From: Chlamydomonas reinhardtii
Taxonomy: Eukaryota > Chlorophyta > Chlorophyceae > Chlamydomonadales > Chlamydomonadaceae
Direction: 5' to 3'
DNA: 64,000 bases
Assembly: GCF_000002595.2 (NCBI RefSeq)
Contig: NC_057013.1
Location: 6,254,054 to 6,318,053 of the forward strand
Below, piece by piece: positions 43,682 through 54,798 of the stretch (the first letter of the stretch is position 1; every line of letters starts with the position of its first letter). The position numbers were made by a program, and so were the translations under genes. The notes below the pieces were generated by a model. That model ran no database searches and was not told where the DNA came from. It was given only the letters and a program-made list of their open reading frames with translations.

Positions 43682-46600
43682 TCAGCCACTGCCGCACTGG
43701 AGTCGCTGCTCCAGCTGCCGCACCTCCGCCTGCTGCTCCGCCTCCGTCCCGTCCAGGCGCGACAGCCCCAAGTCAATGACCACGCAGCGCGGCCCCACCG
43801 CCGCCTCCGCAGCCGGCAGCAGGAACATGAAGTTGCTGAGCCGGATGTCGCCGTGCAGGAAGCGCCCGCCACTGCCGCCGCCAGCAGCGCGAATGTCCGC
43901 CGCGTGCAGTACCTTAAGCGCGTGCACCGCCGCCGCCGCCGCCGTCGGCTGGATGTAGCCCCACTGCTCCGCCGCCTGACGCAGCGTCAAGCCCCGCACC
44001 CGGCTGGTGGCGATGAAGCGCACGTCGCCGTCCGGCGGCGGCTCCCACTCCTCCTCCTCCTCCCCCCCAGACAGTGGTGGCGGCGGCGCCAGGTCACCCA
44101 GGCGGCCAGCGGCCAGCAGCCGCGGCAGCACGTCGCCCTGCAGCGCGGCCAGCGCCCGGTAGGCACTGCACTCCGCCTCGAAGGCCGCGACGCCGTGCTC
44201 GTCCGAGTCCAGGATCTTAAGCACCGCCTCCTCGCCGTTGACGCGGCCGGTGCAGGCAAGGCCCGCGTAGCCCACGTGCAGGACCTCGGGGTCGGCCTCA
44301 ATGAGGAGCGGCGGCAGCGGCGGCGGCTGGCGGAGGCAACATGCGCGCCGCCGCCAGTGATGCGCGCTGCTGCCGGTGACGGGCGCAAGGCTCGCTCCGT
44401 CTCCGCCTCTTGCTTCGGATGGAGAGGCGGGCGCCAGCGCAAGGCGCGCTGCGCCCTGTTCGTCCCAATGCTGCAGCATCGAGGGCTGCGCCTCCGCCTC
44501 CCCGCCGGCTGCTGCTCGCCTTGCCGCTCCCGCCGGCGGGCTCGTCGCCGCCCGGCTGCCATGTGCCGCCAGCCCCGCACCGCCCACGGCCTGCCCTTCC
44601 GTGTGCCCCGCACCGCCGGCAGCAGCGCCCCCGGGCTGCCCGCCGCGACCAACTGCACCACCGCCGTCACCGCCACCACTGCTGCGGCTGGGCCCTGCGT
44701 CCGGCTGCCCGGGCGGCGCTGACCGCGACCGCCGCCGCGCAAGCCCTGCTGCAGGTGGGTCGGGCACCTCCGGCAGGCTGAGCAGCATGGTGTACAGGGT
44801 GGCGGCGGCGGCTGTGACTGCCGGCTGTTGGTCCGTGTGCTCCGTTGGCGCCAGAAAGGGCCCTGCCAGGTGCAGCACCCCGTCGCGCGCGCGGCCGCGC
44901 TTGCGGCTGCTGCTGCCGGTACCTGCCACGCTGCCACTGCCGCCGACACCACCCATGCCATCAGGACCGCTGCCGCTACAGCCACCGCCGCCTGCGCCAG
45001 CAGCCAGCGCACGTGCAGCAGCGGCGGATGCACTTCGGGTTGTCACGCCGGTACTGCGGGCACGGACTACTGCGGCGGCTGCAGGACCCACCGATGGCGC
45101 CTGCAGCTGCTGCTGCTGCCGGGGTTGGGGTTCGGTCTGGTTCTCCAGCAGGACCTGCGGCGGCGGTGGCGAGCACGTGCGGCGCACCGCCCACATGGCG
45201 TAGTGGCAGCTGACAATAGCGTACCTCACTCCCAGGCGGTCCATGTACTCATTGACCTGCATGTTAAGGCATGAACGAGCGTACGAGCGAGTACTGCGTC
45301 ATTGAATCGTCAACACGTACGACGGCACCGGGGAGGCACCAGGTGAGCAACGAGGAGGCACGTCACATGTATGCGCGCTGAGAGCCAGATCGACGCAGAA
45401 GGCACGGGAAGAGACTGCAAAGGCACTGAGGGGCTACAGTGTGCGCGCTTCCGTCCACGCGAACAAGCCCATCCCAGCAACTGTAGCGCGCATGCCGTCA
45501 CAAACGCATTGAGGCGGTCTGCTGCTTATGCAGCTGCATGGCTCGGGCGAGTGCTACGGCTCGGGCTGGGGCTCGCTGGGGCTCGGGCGAGGGCTGTGGG
45601 GCCCACCTGTGCCAATATGGCGCGAACACGTGTGTCGCCGCTCAGCCACAGGTCCACCAGCGAGCGCGGCGTTCTGCCCTCCAGCATCAGTGCTGGCGCC
45701 TTCATCTCCACAAAGCTGCGGCACTGCTGCCAGGTCGCGTCGTCATCCGAGATGACTACAATGAGCGGCATGTCTGGGCGCAGCGAGCCGCCCCCTCCCT
45801 GCACAAGCCACTCAAGACCCTCCTGGCTGCTGGCCACCTCGCGGATCTTCTCAAGGCTCATCTCAGCACCCCAATAAACACTGCTCACGCGGCCAGTCCT
45901 GGCAGCTGGCACGGCCGCAGCATCACTACCAGCAGCCGCCGGCTCCACCCCAGGCGTTATACCGGCGGGCGCCGGCTTCGCCGCTGCCCCACTGCCCACT
46001 GCTGCCGCCGCTGCAGTGCGGTCGGCACTGGCGCCGCCACGCAACCGCTCCAACAGGCCGTTGACCAGGATGGTCAGCACCTTGAGCAGCGGGCGCGTGC
46101 CGAAGCAGGCGACAGCTTCATTGATGAGCACTTCAGGCGGCCCTTGCTGCTGAAGCAGCACCCTGTCGATTGGCGGTTCCGACACATACGAGCGCCACAC
46201 GCAACGCAGTGTCATACTGGGGATAACCCATGGTTGCCCAAGGAATTGGCTAATCTACCGGTAACGCAACGACCCTGGCCTGACGACAACGATCACCTCA
46301 CCCACCCATATCACGGCACTCACCGAATAGGCTCGCCGTCAGCGCTGCAGAAGATGTCATCCGCATGCATGATGAGCGTGAGCACCTCAGCGTCGAAGCT
46401 ACTGCCGCCACCCCCACTGTTGCTGCTGCTGCTGCTGCCGCCGCCGCCGCCGCCGCCGCCCTCCGTGCTGCTTGTACCATGGCCGGCCCCGCCCATAGCT
46501 TGGAAGCCGCTAGCAGTGGCGTGGCTGCCACATGCGGCCGCCAAGCGGCCGAAGAGCGCGGGAATGCGTTCTTGCGGCGCCACATGCTCCCAGGTCTTGC

Positions 46601-49425
46601 AATCTACGGGCTCCGCGTGATCTATCTTCAGCGAGCGACTAGGCTTGTCAAAGCGGGATGGCAGGGCCGCGTCTGGGAGCGGAGATCGTAGGAAGACCGT
46701 TGGCCGAACGCCTGCGGAGCGGTCAAGGCACGGCAAGCGACCGTCACGGTCCTTTGCTCTTGCGCAGGCATCAAAGCGCGTTGGTTCATTCCAAATCGCG
46801 CCCACATCATACCTGTCTTCCTGCAGATTTTGATAAGGAACTTCAATAAAGTTGGGTCGATTGCACTGCCGATCGCATCGGCAAACTTTTTTGGACTGAG
46901 CCCCCCAAACCGCTGATGTGCACAAGCCGCTAGTGAGAATTCCCTGGGCCCGCGCAACACAATAACTCACCGGCCCCTGCCGCGCTCCCCATGCCCAGGC
47001 CAGCCGCCGCAACTGCATCACCTGAAAGCGACCGAAACACAGATGCAAACGAAGTGAAGACATGAACGAAAGGCATGCGCAGTTTGGAACGGCGCTGCAC
47101 GTGCACGATGCAGGCTGGTGGACGGCAAAGGAGAGCCTGCGCCCCCAACCTCACAATGCACCACCGCGGTCCAGCGGCCACCCTCTGAGCTGCGGCGTGT
47201 CGTGACCAGCCGCTACCCTGTGCGCATCGTCCCACTCACCAGCTTGTGCTGTGCCCTGGCCAGCCGCCGCGCCTGCACAACGTGAAAGCGATAACAGGGC
47301 AATGCAGGCAGTCAGCATCGCCAGGGCGGAACGAATCACGCCTCGCCAACAAGGGCCAGAGACCGAGCGCCGCAAGGCTCCGGCGGATGCAGACAGTCAT
47401 TGACACTTTGAGCCCGGGCATAGCTAGCCTCCTGAACTCCCCCGGTCTGCATCTGCTGCCACCTGTGACCTGGCAACACATTCCTTCGACCAACCCCGAC
47501 CCAAACCATCGTTGAAGCTCATCCCGCACCCCTCTCCGATGCCGCTCCACGTCCGGGGCCTCGCCCCCGACCCAAGCGGATCCTGTCACGATCATGCCCA
47601 CTAATCCGCCCTCCGGGCTATCGCTACTGCAGCGCGCGCGTGACGTGCGGCGCGTGCATGCGCGGCAATGAGTTTTCACCCATGGCCCGTGGGTGTCCTG
47701 TGGGGATGTCATGATTGACAGTGGTGAGGGTTGCGTGGGTGCGGGTGCGGGTGAACGCGGGCCAAGACAGGCACACGAGACCCCCGCTGCCACCCACGCC
47801 GGCGCATACCACACGCACTGCTCCCCCTCTATCTGCCCACCGCGCACCTGCTGCTGTGGCGGGTCTTCGCGCAGCCCTCTATCGCCGATGGCGCCAAGTT
47901 GCCAGGGCCGAGCCGATAAATAATATGAAGGGTCACGAGAGGCGCAGGAGCTTCCGGAGAGTAACGAGGCTCCGTAAGGCAAAGGAAATAAAGCGGGGCG
48001 CGCTCGCGCCATAGCGGGAGCTGCGAGTTCGGTCAGCATTGGACTGTGCTCGCTGGCCGGAGTTTTGGAAGTTCGGGGTCGACTGGGGTTGGCTCGTTCG
48101 AACTGGCGGTGCAAACTTCCGGCGAATGGGCCGGAGTTTTGGCCGGAGTTTTGGGCAAACTTCCGGGGCCCCATCCCCGGAAATTTCCTGTGCCGATGTT
48201 CCGATTCCAGCCGAGTTCCTGTCCCCGCCTTATACAGTTGTCTTAATACATATAGAAAGTAGTATTGAGATCGGCAGCCGAGCCCCAAACGCCCTCCAGC
48301 GACCAGGGCCCGAGGTGGCCCAACCAAGGCACTTTTAGTGCTATTGCCCTCTTCAAAACAGCAAACACATGCACGTGCTAACCACGGAATCGGGATAGCA
48401 GGCGGTGCCTTGTGAAAGAGCAACTCCCACACGCACAGAACACCTGTGCGGACCTCACCTTGAGCGCGGATAATTTGGTCTGCCCGTGCGGGTTTTAGTT
48501 TGGCGTCCCGAAGTCCACTATAGCTCGCAGCCTCCAGATCCTCCAACGTAGCGTATCCTGGTTTATCAACCGAGGGGGTAGGAGTGGCGGTAGTGCCAGG
48601 GTTAGGAAAGAGAGGAAAAGGTAGCGGGGCGGGTCCACGCAGGGCCCGGCACGGGCGCCAGGCCGTGACCATGCCCCGCCGCAAGCGCCGTGGCGGTGCA
48701 ACCATGAATCGAATTGAATGAGAGCGGAAAGGAGCAGCATGGACACCAGAGGCAGCAGCGGGTTCTCGCACCGGCCCTGGAAACCATTGAAAGACCACAG
48801 CGGCTCTTCATGCGTTTAGCGCTTGGGCTTTCACGCACCACAGAAGAAGCGTATATAGCAACCGAGGATTCACTCGGCGAGCGAACACAGACATTGCAGC
48901 TTACCACCGTCCCACAGCAGGCGCAAATCCTCCTCGGTGAAACGGCTAGCTCCAACAGGCCCGAGCCATTCTCCTAAAATTACACGCAGGCCGAGCCAAG
49001 CCATAACATAGGCTCTAATAAGCTGTAGGAACGCGAGGAAGTACCAAATTGCCCTTTTGGATGGAACGACTCCCAGACTGTAGGGTCACAGTCCTGTTGC
49101 CGTAAAGAGAAATGTTTTCAGATAGCCCCTTGAGAATCTCTTGAACGCGTGCCTCAAACCATAGACTGATTGACAGGGATGGGGTGATACCCGCCTGCCG
49201 CACCTCAGGACCATCCTGCGGCCATTGCACAATCCCTCGTTTCTCCTCCACGCGCCGCAAACGCTCCTCAGCGTTTGGAGGGGCGGCGGGCAGTCCCGTA
49301 TGTTGTCTGCTGGCTGCCAACAGGAGGAGCAATTGAGCACAGGCCGGCGTGCCGTTGATCGTGTCAAGCAGGACTGTGTGCAGCAACAACCGAATAGCGC
49401 ACTGGTAGGTGAAGCTTGAAGACAT
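43682..49425 (-). CDS. CR-B: Crinkler-like REase-domain/protein-kinase fusion, about 9 exons
   Basis: Exons in transcript order: 49425-about 49191 (donor uncertain), 48973-48905, 48557-48459, 47272-47240, 47021-46971, 46929-46813, 46711-46324, 46216-45607, 45256-43682; phases agree and give about 1058 residues. Exons 2-3 encode a small helical, SAM-like block (FTEEDLRLLWDG, then ATLEDLEAASYSGLRDAKLK). Exon 8 has RPDMPLIVV then CRSFVEMKAP, fitting a PD-(D/E)xK motif (D...E-x-K), and exon 9 opens with VNEYMDRLGVRYAIVSCHYA as in Crinkler-type REase domains. A Ser/Gly/Ala-rich linker leads to the kinase: GEEAVLKIL (Lys), FLHGDIRLSNF (HGD in place of HRD), CVVIDLGLSR (DLG in place of DFG). The last exon is a single 1.57-kb open frame. 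The 430-bp repeat sits inside intron 3. Function in the alga is unknown; related REase-kinase proteins act in inter-organism or intragenomic conflict in other eukaryotes. Confidence 0.72.
47754..48183 (-). repeat. 430-bp repeat, right copy, inside CR-B intron 3
   Basis: The inverse copy of 39910-40339, of identical length. It lies in the 1.2-kb intron between the exons at 48557-48459 and 47272-47240, so it was probably inserted after the gene had formed. Confidence 0.9.
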
Positions 49426-50395
49426 TCACGCGCTCACCCGCAAATGGCTGGTTGGCTGCGTCCTTGGCGCCGATACGACCGTAGAGGCGGGCAAGCAGGG
49501 GAGGGGCAGGCAGGTGAAGCAAACAGTGCAGGGGCGCTCGGCCGTGCCGTGAGGACAGCGCGCCGGTGTGGGGTTGCCCAGTGCGCTGCGGCCGCTGCCA
49601 GCAGCCGCTGCCCCTGTCACTCTGTCAGTGCCACCACGCCGGTCACTGGGTCACACCCACACGGGTTTGACGCCGTGTAGGACTCCGTCAGGGGTCGTAT
49701 CTTGTTTTCGGGGTGATGTCTGGCTCCAGACAAAAACGGCCGGATGGCCGCCGTCTTTTGTCTGAACACAAGGCGGTTTGGGGGCTTCTCCTTAGGAATT
49801 CGGACAAAACCCGCCCCAAACCTGGGCCAACAAAGTCTCACCTCAGACATTAGCCCCCGGGAGGAATGTCTAGGAAACGACCAAAATGGCCGATTAATGT
49901 CTGGAGACATTAAGATAGGATGCGGATGTTACAGAGGGGACAGTCCCAGCACCCGAAGACGCCGAGCCATCACATGCTATCAGGGCCCAACTTGACTCCA
50001 CCAACCCCGACTTTGCTGCAAACCCTCCCGCGGGCAAAGTCCGTGTGACTCCACGCACAGTGAGTCCTAGCCAAGCCTCAACCCGCCAAAGCCCCACCGC
50101 TGTGCCTCAACGCCACAAGCCTAGGCACAGGAGTGCCGGGAAACGTCTAGGCCGCAGGACACACGCACAGCGCACGCACTAACCAGGGCGCAAGCGTCCA
50201 GGTACTAGAACGGTCGCCCACACGTGCATCCTGCCCACACACAGAGCCAACAACCACGCACAACCTCTCACGGCGAGGGGGGCGGGGAATCAGCGTCATA
50301 CGGCAAGCGCAAAACCATGCCGTCATCAACAGCCCGAGATATGAAGGGATGCGCAAACGGCACAGCGTCCCAACCCTTTGGCCTGATACCCAAAG
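49426..50395. other. CR-B promoter side and LINE 3' flank
   Basis: The left end should contain the CR-B promoter. The right end is the likely 3' untranslated part of the LINE piece. A MITE-like sequence (49716-49910) sits in the middle. No gene seen. Confidence 0.45.
49716..49910. mobile_element. MITE-like sequence, about 195 bp
   Basis: Ends in imperfect inverted repeats: ATGTCTGGCTCCAGACAAAA at the left, and ATGTCTCCAGACATTAATCG reading in from the right, each followed by CGGCC. Each end is itself a small palindrome (TGTCTGG..CCAGACA). No target duplication is certain. Confidence 0.5.
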
Positions 50396-51903
50396 TCACA
50401 AACCCCAGAAGTCAGCTACGACGGCAAGTCCAATGCTCAGCACCCGGGCCGACGGCAGCTTCGCTCGCGCCGCCAACCCGGCCATAACCACACGCTGCCG
50501 ACCAAAGTCCAGGGCAGACATAGCAGCGAGACACACCACATCCCACACAGGTGGCGCAAGCCCCGCAGGCGGGCGCACTAACCACAACTCTTCACGAGAG
50601 AAGGCACTTAGAGCCTCCTCCGGCAGGAAACCCATAGCCATCCCCATACTTTCCCGAAGTGACAGCGCAACAGTGCAGTCCCAAAACCAGTGACGCCGGT
50701 CCCCATCCTGCATGTCAACCCCACACGCCCAACACGGGTCAACAGTAACGCCTCGCGACCGCTCGCTAGCATGCCGTGGAAACGCCCAGCAAGCGTTGGC
50801 GGCCACACGCCACAGTGCTTCCTTATGTTGATTCTCCCATTTCAGCGACCACAAGCGGGCCAAGGTGCACCCGAAGGCCCCCGCCGCCAGGGCAGCCCCC
50901 ACCCCCGACACACCCGCATCGCACACATACTGCAAATGCTTAGCCTTCAGGGCGGCTAACTGTGGAGCCATTTGTAGCACGGTCCCCGCCTTCACCGTGT
51001 AGGCAGTGAGCAGGATGGGCGGCCCCCCTCTCTGCAACCATCCAAGTCCCCGCACCACCCGTTGCACCGACTCCGCCGTAGCACTCACGACGTCGGCCAC
51101 CGGGAGCGGCTCAGCGGCAGCGCGGCGGCCGGCCCCCGAGCCAGCTGGGCCGCACGCGCGGCGGCAGCCCAGCCAGCGGGAAGAAGGGCCACCGCCGCCG
51201 CAAACCGGTCGGCTGCCTCTTGAGGCGACGCCGGCCCCGGCAGGGGCGACGGCAGGCGCGCCCGCGTGCTCCAGTGCAGCACCCGCAGCCACACAGCGGT
51301 CACATACATATCCACACACGCTTCACCAGACCGGGAGCCCTCCGCCCAAGGGCGTGTCAATGCCTGCCGCAGTTCGTTCAGGCCGTCATGCGCTGCAACC
51401 AGCTGGCCCACACACGCCAGTCCCGGCAGGGCGAACAAATCCGCGAAAGCCACTTCCCACGTGCGGCCGTCCTCACACAGCGCCGGGTTAGCCCATAACG
51501 GCACATGACTCACCCACGCGCCCGGCTCGGGCGGCGCCACAAGAGTCACCGCGGGCAATTCAGTCATGGCTTTCAGCAGGCGTGCAAACGGCTTGCCCGC
51601 CGGGGTGAGCGGCTTATTTAGCACACGGTCCGCGGCCCCCCGCACCAACAAACGCAGGGGCGTTGCCGCCGGGTGCACCTCGCGCCGCCACGCCGCCGCG
51701 ACCCGGGTCCACGGGGGCACGTACGGCAGCAGACCACACACACCCAACACACACCGTACCGCGAGACCGGCTTGCCGCGCTTTCACATGCGGCACCAGCG
51801 GCAACAGGCCCGCCCCCCCCCACTCATTGCCCGTGCCTGGCCTCTGTTTGCCTGCGCCCCCGGCCCCCCCCCCCCCGCCACATGCCCCATCCCGCGCACT
51901 CAT
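50396..51903 (-). mobile_element. 5'-truncated LINE (non-LTR retrotransposon), C-terminal region
   Basis: The first part (51903 to about 51110) has HVPLWANPALCEDGRTWEVA then FADLFALPGL, the post-reverse-transcriptase block of L1-like elements. The reading frame then changes near 51110, and the second part to the stop at 50396 has EALWRVAANACWAF and a CWACG...HWFWDC zinc-knuckle-like block with the C-x2-C...H...C spacing of LINE C-termini. The reverse transcriptase core and endonuclease are absent. A stop lies directly upstream of the first ATG, so the copy is truncated at about 51905. This is an inactive remnant. Confidence 0.7.
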
Positions 51904-52250
51904 CCCGCCCCTCTAGTCGTTGCTCGTTCACCCGCCCCACTCTCTCTTTCTTTGTCTCTGAGCCGCGCGTGGGGTCCCATAGATTATGTACTGCCTTGCT
52001 TTGCCTGTCCCGCGATTACTACTAACGCTCGCCGCCATGCCACGTTCCTACATGTGCCTCTTCGCCTTTGCTGTTGGACGCTTCTACCTGGCGCTCCTCC
52101 GTTCGCGTACAGGTGAGTATGTTAGTTTAGATTTGCAAGTAGTTGGGCGACGGGGTCCGCGCGCGGCTCGCACTGCTGACATGACTTCGGAGCTGCTCTG
52201 GACTGCTCCTTCCACCTGCTGCTGCTACGCTGCCCAAGCCCGCCCGACTA
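51904..52250 (+). other. Possible first exon of an unassigned plus-strand gene
   Basis: 52037-52112 starts with ATG in a good context (GCCGCCATGCC) after a C/T-rich leader and ends at a GTGAGT donor in phase 1, coding MPRSYMCLFAFAVGRFYLAL then LRSRTG, a hydrophobic start. I cannot connect it to a following exon with matching phase. Confidence 0.3.
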
Positions 52251-52272
52251 CCTATGGTGATGTACCACAGCT

Positions 52273-52342
52273 CGCATATGCGGCTGCAGTTTCTCCTTGC
52301 AGCGCGACTGTTTCCTTACGGGATTGGTTCAAAGTTAACCCC
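52273..52342 (+). repeat. Intron repeat family 5, full copy in an unassigned region
   Basis: About 65 nt almost identical to the TFIIIC intron copy. Because the family is otherwise found in introns, this is weak evidence that a plus-strand intron passes here (see the candidate exons at 52037 and 52937). Confidence 0.85.
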
Positions 52343-52450
52343 CCCCACCGCCGGAGATAGGAGCCCTGGGTCACTCCGTTGCGGGCACGGTCATTCCTCC
52401 GGCAGGTCGTGGTGTCCCCCAGACCGTCCTAGCGGCGTCCCCCCCCCCCC

Positions 52451-52613
<163 letters not shown>

Positions 52614-52936
52614 AGGCAAGACAGGATCGGGGGCCCGACACTCGCCTTGAACTCCCTGCACCGCTGCAGCCAAGTCAGGAGGGAGGAGGCGGGGGAACAG
52701 CACTTGCCGCAGTCAAGGCACGAATCAAGGCAGAGTAGGGTTCCCTGATGTGAGGAGGGGTGAGGCGCGCTGAGCTGCCAGACCTCGTCCAATCCGTTCT
52801 TCATGCCCGATAAAGTCCGAGCCGTGTGGGGTCCGCTATGTCCGGGCCCTGTCGTGCACGCCAGAGTGCTCAGACACGTGGCGTGTCAGGTTTTGCTGGG
52901 GTGCTGCCTGGTGCTGCTGCGATGTGTTGGGTACAG

Positions 52937-53158
52937 GCCCTTGAAACCTTGGAAGCTAATGAGAGCACCTTTAATGCCCATTTACAATCAAGGTTCCGAT
53001 ACGTGTCCATACTTCGCAGCCCACGCGACACCGCCCCTGTGGCTGTAGCTGCCGTGTGCGCAATTCATGCCGAATTGCTGATCCTACCAAGGCGCCAAGC
53101 ACGCATACTTGCCGTCCGCATCCTGTACATCTCCAAAAAGGCAGCAGCCACCAGATAG
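52937..53158 (+). CDS. Possible terminal exon of an unassigned plus-strand gene
   Basis: After a GTACAG acceptor-like site, 73 codons run to a TAG with unbiased composition (LETLEANESTFNAHLQSRFR, later ILAVRILYISKKAAATR). The codon use is less GC-rich than in neighbouring genes. Not recognised. It could belong with the candidate first exon at 52037, or be chance. Confidence 0.25.
   Translation, partial: ALETLEANESTFNAHLQSRFRYVSILRSPRDTAPVAVAAVCAIHAELLILPRRQARILAVRILYISKKAAATR
52982..52986 (-). terminator. Candidate polyadenylation signal TGTAA for the RSP11-like gene
   Basis: TGTAA on the minus strand, 355 nt past the stop at 53341. Confidence 0.4.
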
Positions 53159-53340
53159 GCATGCGCAGCACATACAATACCGTATACCGCTACTGGCAAG
53201 CCCACAATCCGTAGTTCCCTTTCTCCCACCCCTTTTCCTCCGCCTCTGCGCTGCCCCCTGCACTATCCTCCTCTGCTCCTACCCTCCTCCTCCTGCTCGT
53301 CCTCCCCCTCTCCTCCTCCTCCTGCTCCTGCGTCCCCTGC

Positions 53341-54798
53341 TCACGACAGCCCCAGCTTGGGCTTGAGGCTGGGCGCCTCGCACAGCTCCATGTAGGTCAC
53401 GGCGCCACCGCCCGCGGGCAGCTCAGCCGCCACCGCGTCCAGGAAGGCCGGAGTCACCTGAGGGGGGTGGGGGTGGGGGGTGGCCGTGGCGGCAAGGCGG
53501 CGAGTCAGGGACGGGATAGCAAGGGAGGCAGGCGCCGCCAATCCGGCAACCCCCGCCACGTGTGCAGCTCGCCCCTTCTCCAGCTCGCCAACCCGTCCTG
53601 GCGCTCTGCAACCTACCGCTACCAGGCACCAAACGCACGCCCCTCCCCCCCCTATTGCATTGGGTTTGGTTTAGTATGGGCTGGTATCTACAACCCTCCC
53701 CCTCTCCCCCCCCGTGCCCGGGCACACACGCGCCACACCCACGCGCACCTCGGGGTCCATGTCGGGGCCCAGGTGCGCGATGAGCGTGAGCAGGTCCTGG
53801 GCGGGCAGCGAGCCGTTGTCGGAGAAGACGTCGAACACGCCCATGCACACGCGGTTGAAGTCCTCGCAGCTCATAGCCAGGCACAGGAACACGAACTTGG
53901 ACAGGTCCACGGCGGCGGGCGTGAAGGCGCCCACCTCCATCACCTTGGCCACCACCGCGTCCGCGATGCCGGCCTGCTGGCACAGGCCCGTGACCTGAGA
54001 GGCGGGGGAGGAGGGGGAAGGGGAAGCAGGAGGCGGGGTGGGGAGGCGAGGGGGAGAAGAGGGGAGGGGAAGGGGGGTTCCAGGAGCAACGCCACGGCAT
54101 GGGGTGGCAGCAGGCTGTGGGCGCACGCCATTAATGGTCGCACAGCCGGCGGTCCCGTGAGATGGGGGGCCACCGGGATGCGGGGCGGCCAGCCGTAGAG
54201 AGCGACGGCGCGCGCGTGCCACGATGGCTCCACCACCTACCTGCCGTCGCCGTCAACCCCTCCACCGAGCTCCCATGCGTGGGTTACCGCATTAATATAT
54301 AACCATTCAACCGGTAAGCATGACTAGACATTACGCACACCCAACAGCCGCCTGCGCAACCCCTAGGTTCTCAACGTGTCTGTCCCAACACACCCGTCCA
54401 CGCCTGCGCACCTGCGACTCCGTTAGCGTAGCACCGCCGCTGCCGCCTCGTGTATACACTTGCCGTAGCTGCTCCTTAGCTGGTGCGCTGCTGTTTGATA
54501 CCCCAGACGCCACATTCGCGAGGTTCGTGAAGTATCTGTGCGGGGAGCGTCGGTGTGCCGGTTAGGGCTGAAGCTCAAACGTGTGTGTTGGTGGGCAAGC
54601 CGCGGCCACCAACCGCGTCTGTGTGACTCCGGTGCCCCGAGCCGAACTCAAGTCAACCTACTTTGCCGAGAATGCTATGAGGTCCGTTGGCTGCCGACGG
54701 ATGACCTCTTTCGTGTAAGCTTTAAGAATGTCCGCAAGGTTGTGCGGAATGACAATCTGCAATGAAGCAAACAATGCTTGAGGATTTGCGCTTGGCAT
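53341..54798 (-). CDS. RSP11: RIIa-domain ropporin/RSP11-like axonemal protein, 4 exons
   Basis: Exons in transcript order: 54798-54662, 54535-54412, 53994-53749, 53457-53341; 624 nt, 207 residues, phases compatible. The N-terminus is a classical RIIa dimerisation-docking domain: VIPHNLADILKAYTKEVIRR then QPTDLIAFSAKYF, split across the first intron. The rest (LTESQVTGLCQQAGI, LSKFVFLCLAMSCEDFNRVC, FDVFSDNGSLPAQDLLTLIA) has the layout of ropporin/ROPN1L. From family knowledge, Chlamydomonas radial spoke protein 11 is a RIIa protein of about 22 kDa, which fits this size; RSP7 also has RIIa but is much larger with EF-hands. It would bind an anchoring helix (RSP3 in the radial spoke) in flagella. 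The start was chosen as the last ATG before the RIIa domain; the frame is open upstream, so an earlier start is possible. Confidence 0.82.
53651..53698 (-). repeat. Intron repeat family 1 in a minus-strand gene (RSP11-like intron 3)
   Basis: Reads as the reverse complement on the plus strand, so it is sense with respect to the minus-strand gene, about 50 nt inside the donor at 53748. It is nearly identical to the TFIIIC and MSRA copies 34-50 kb away. Confidence 0.85.
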
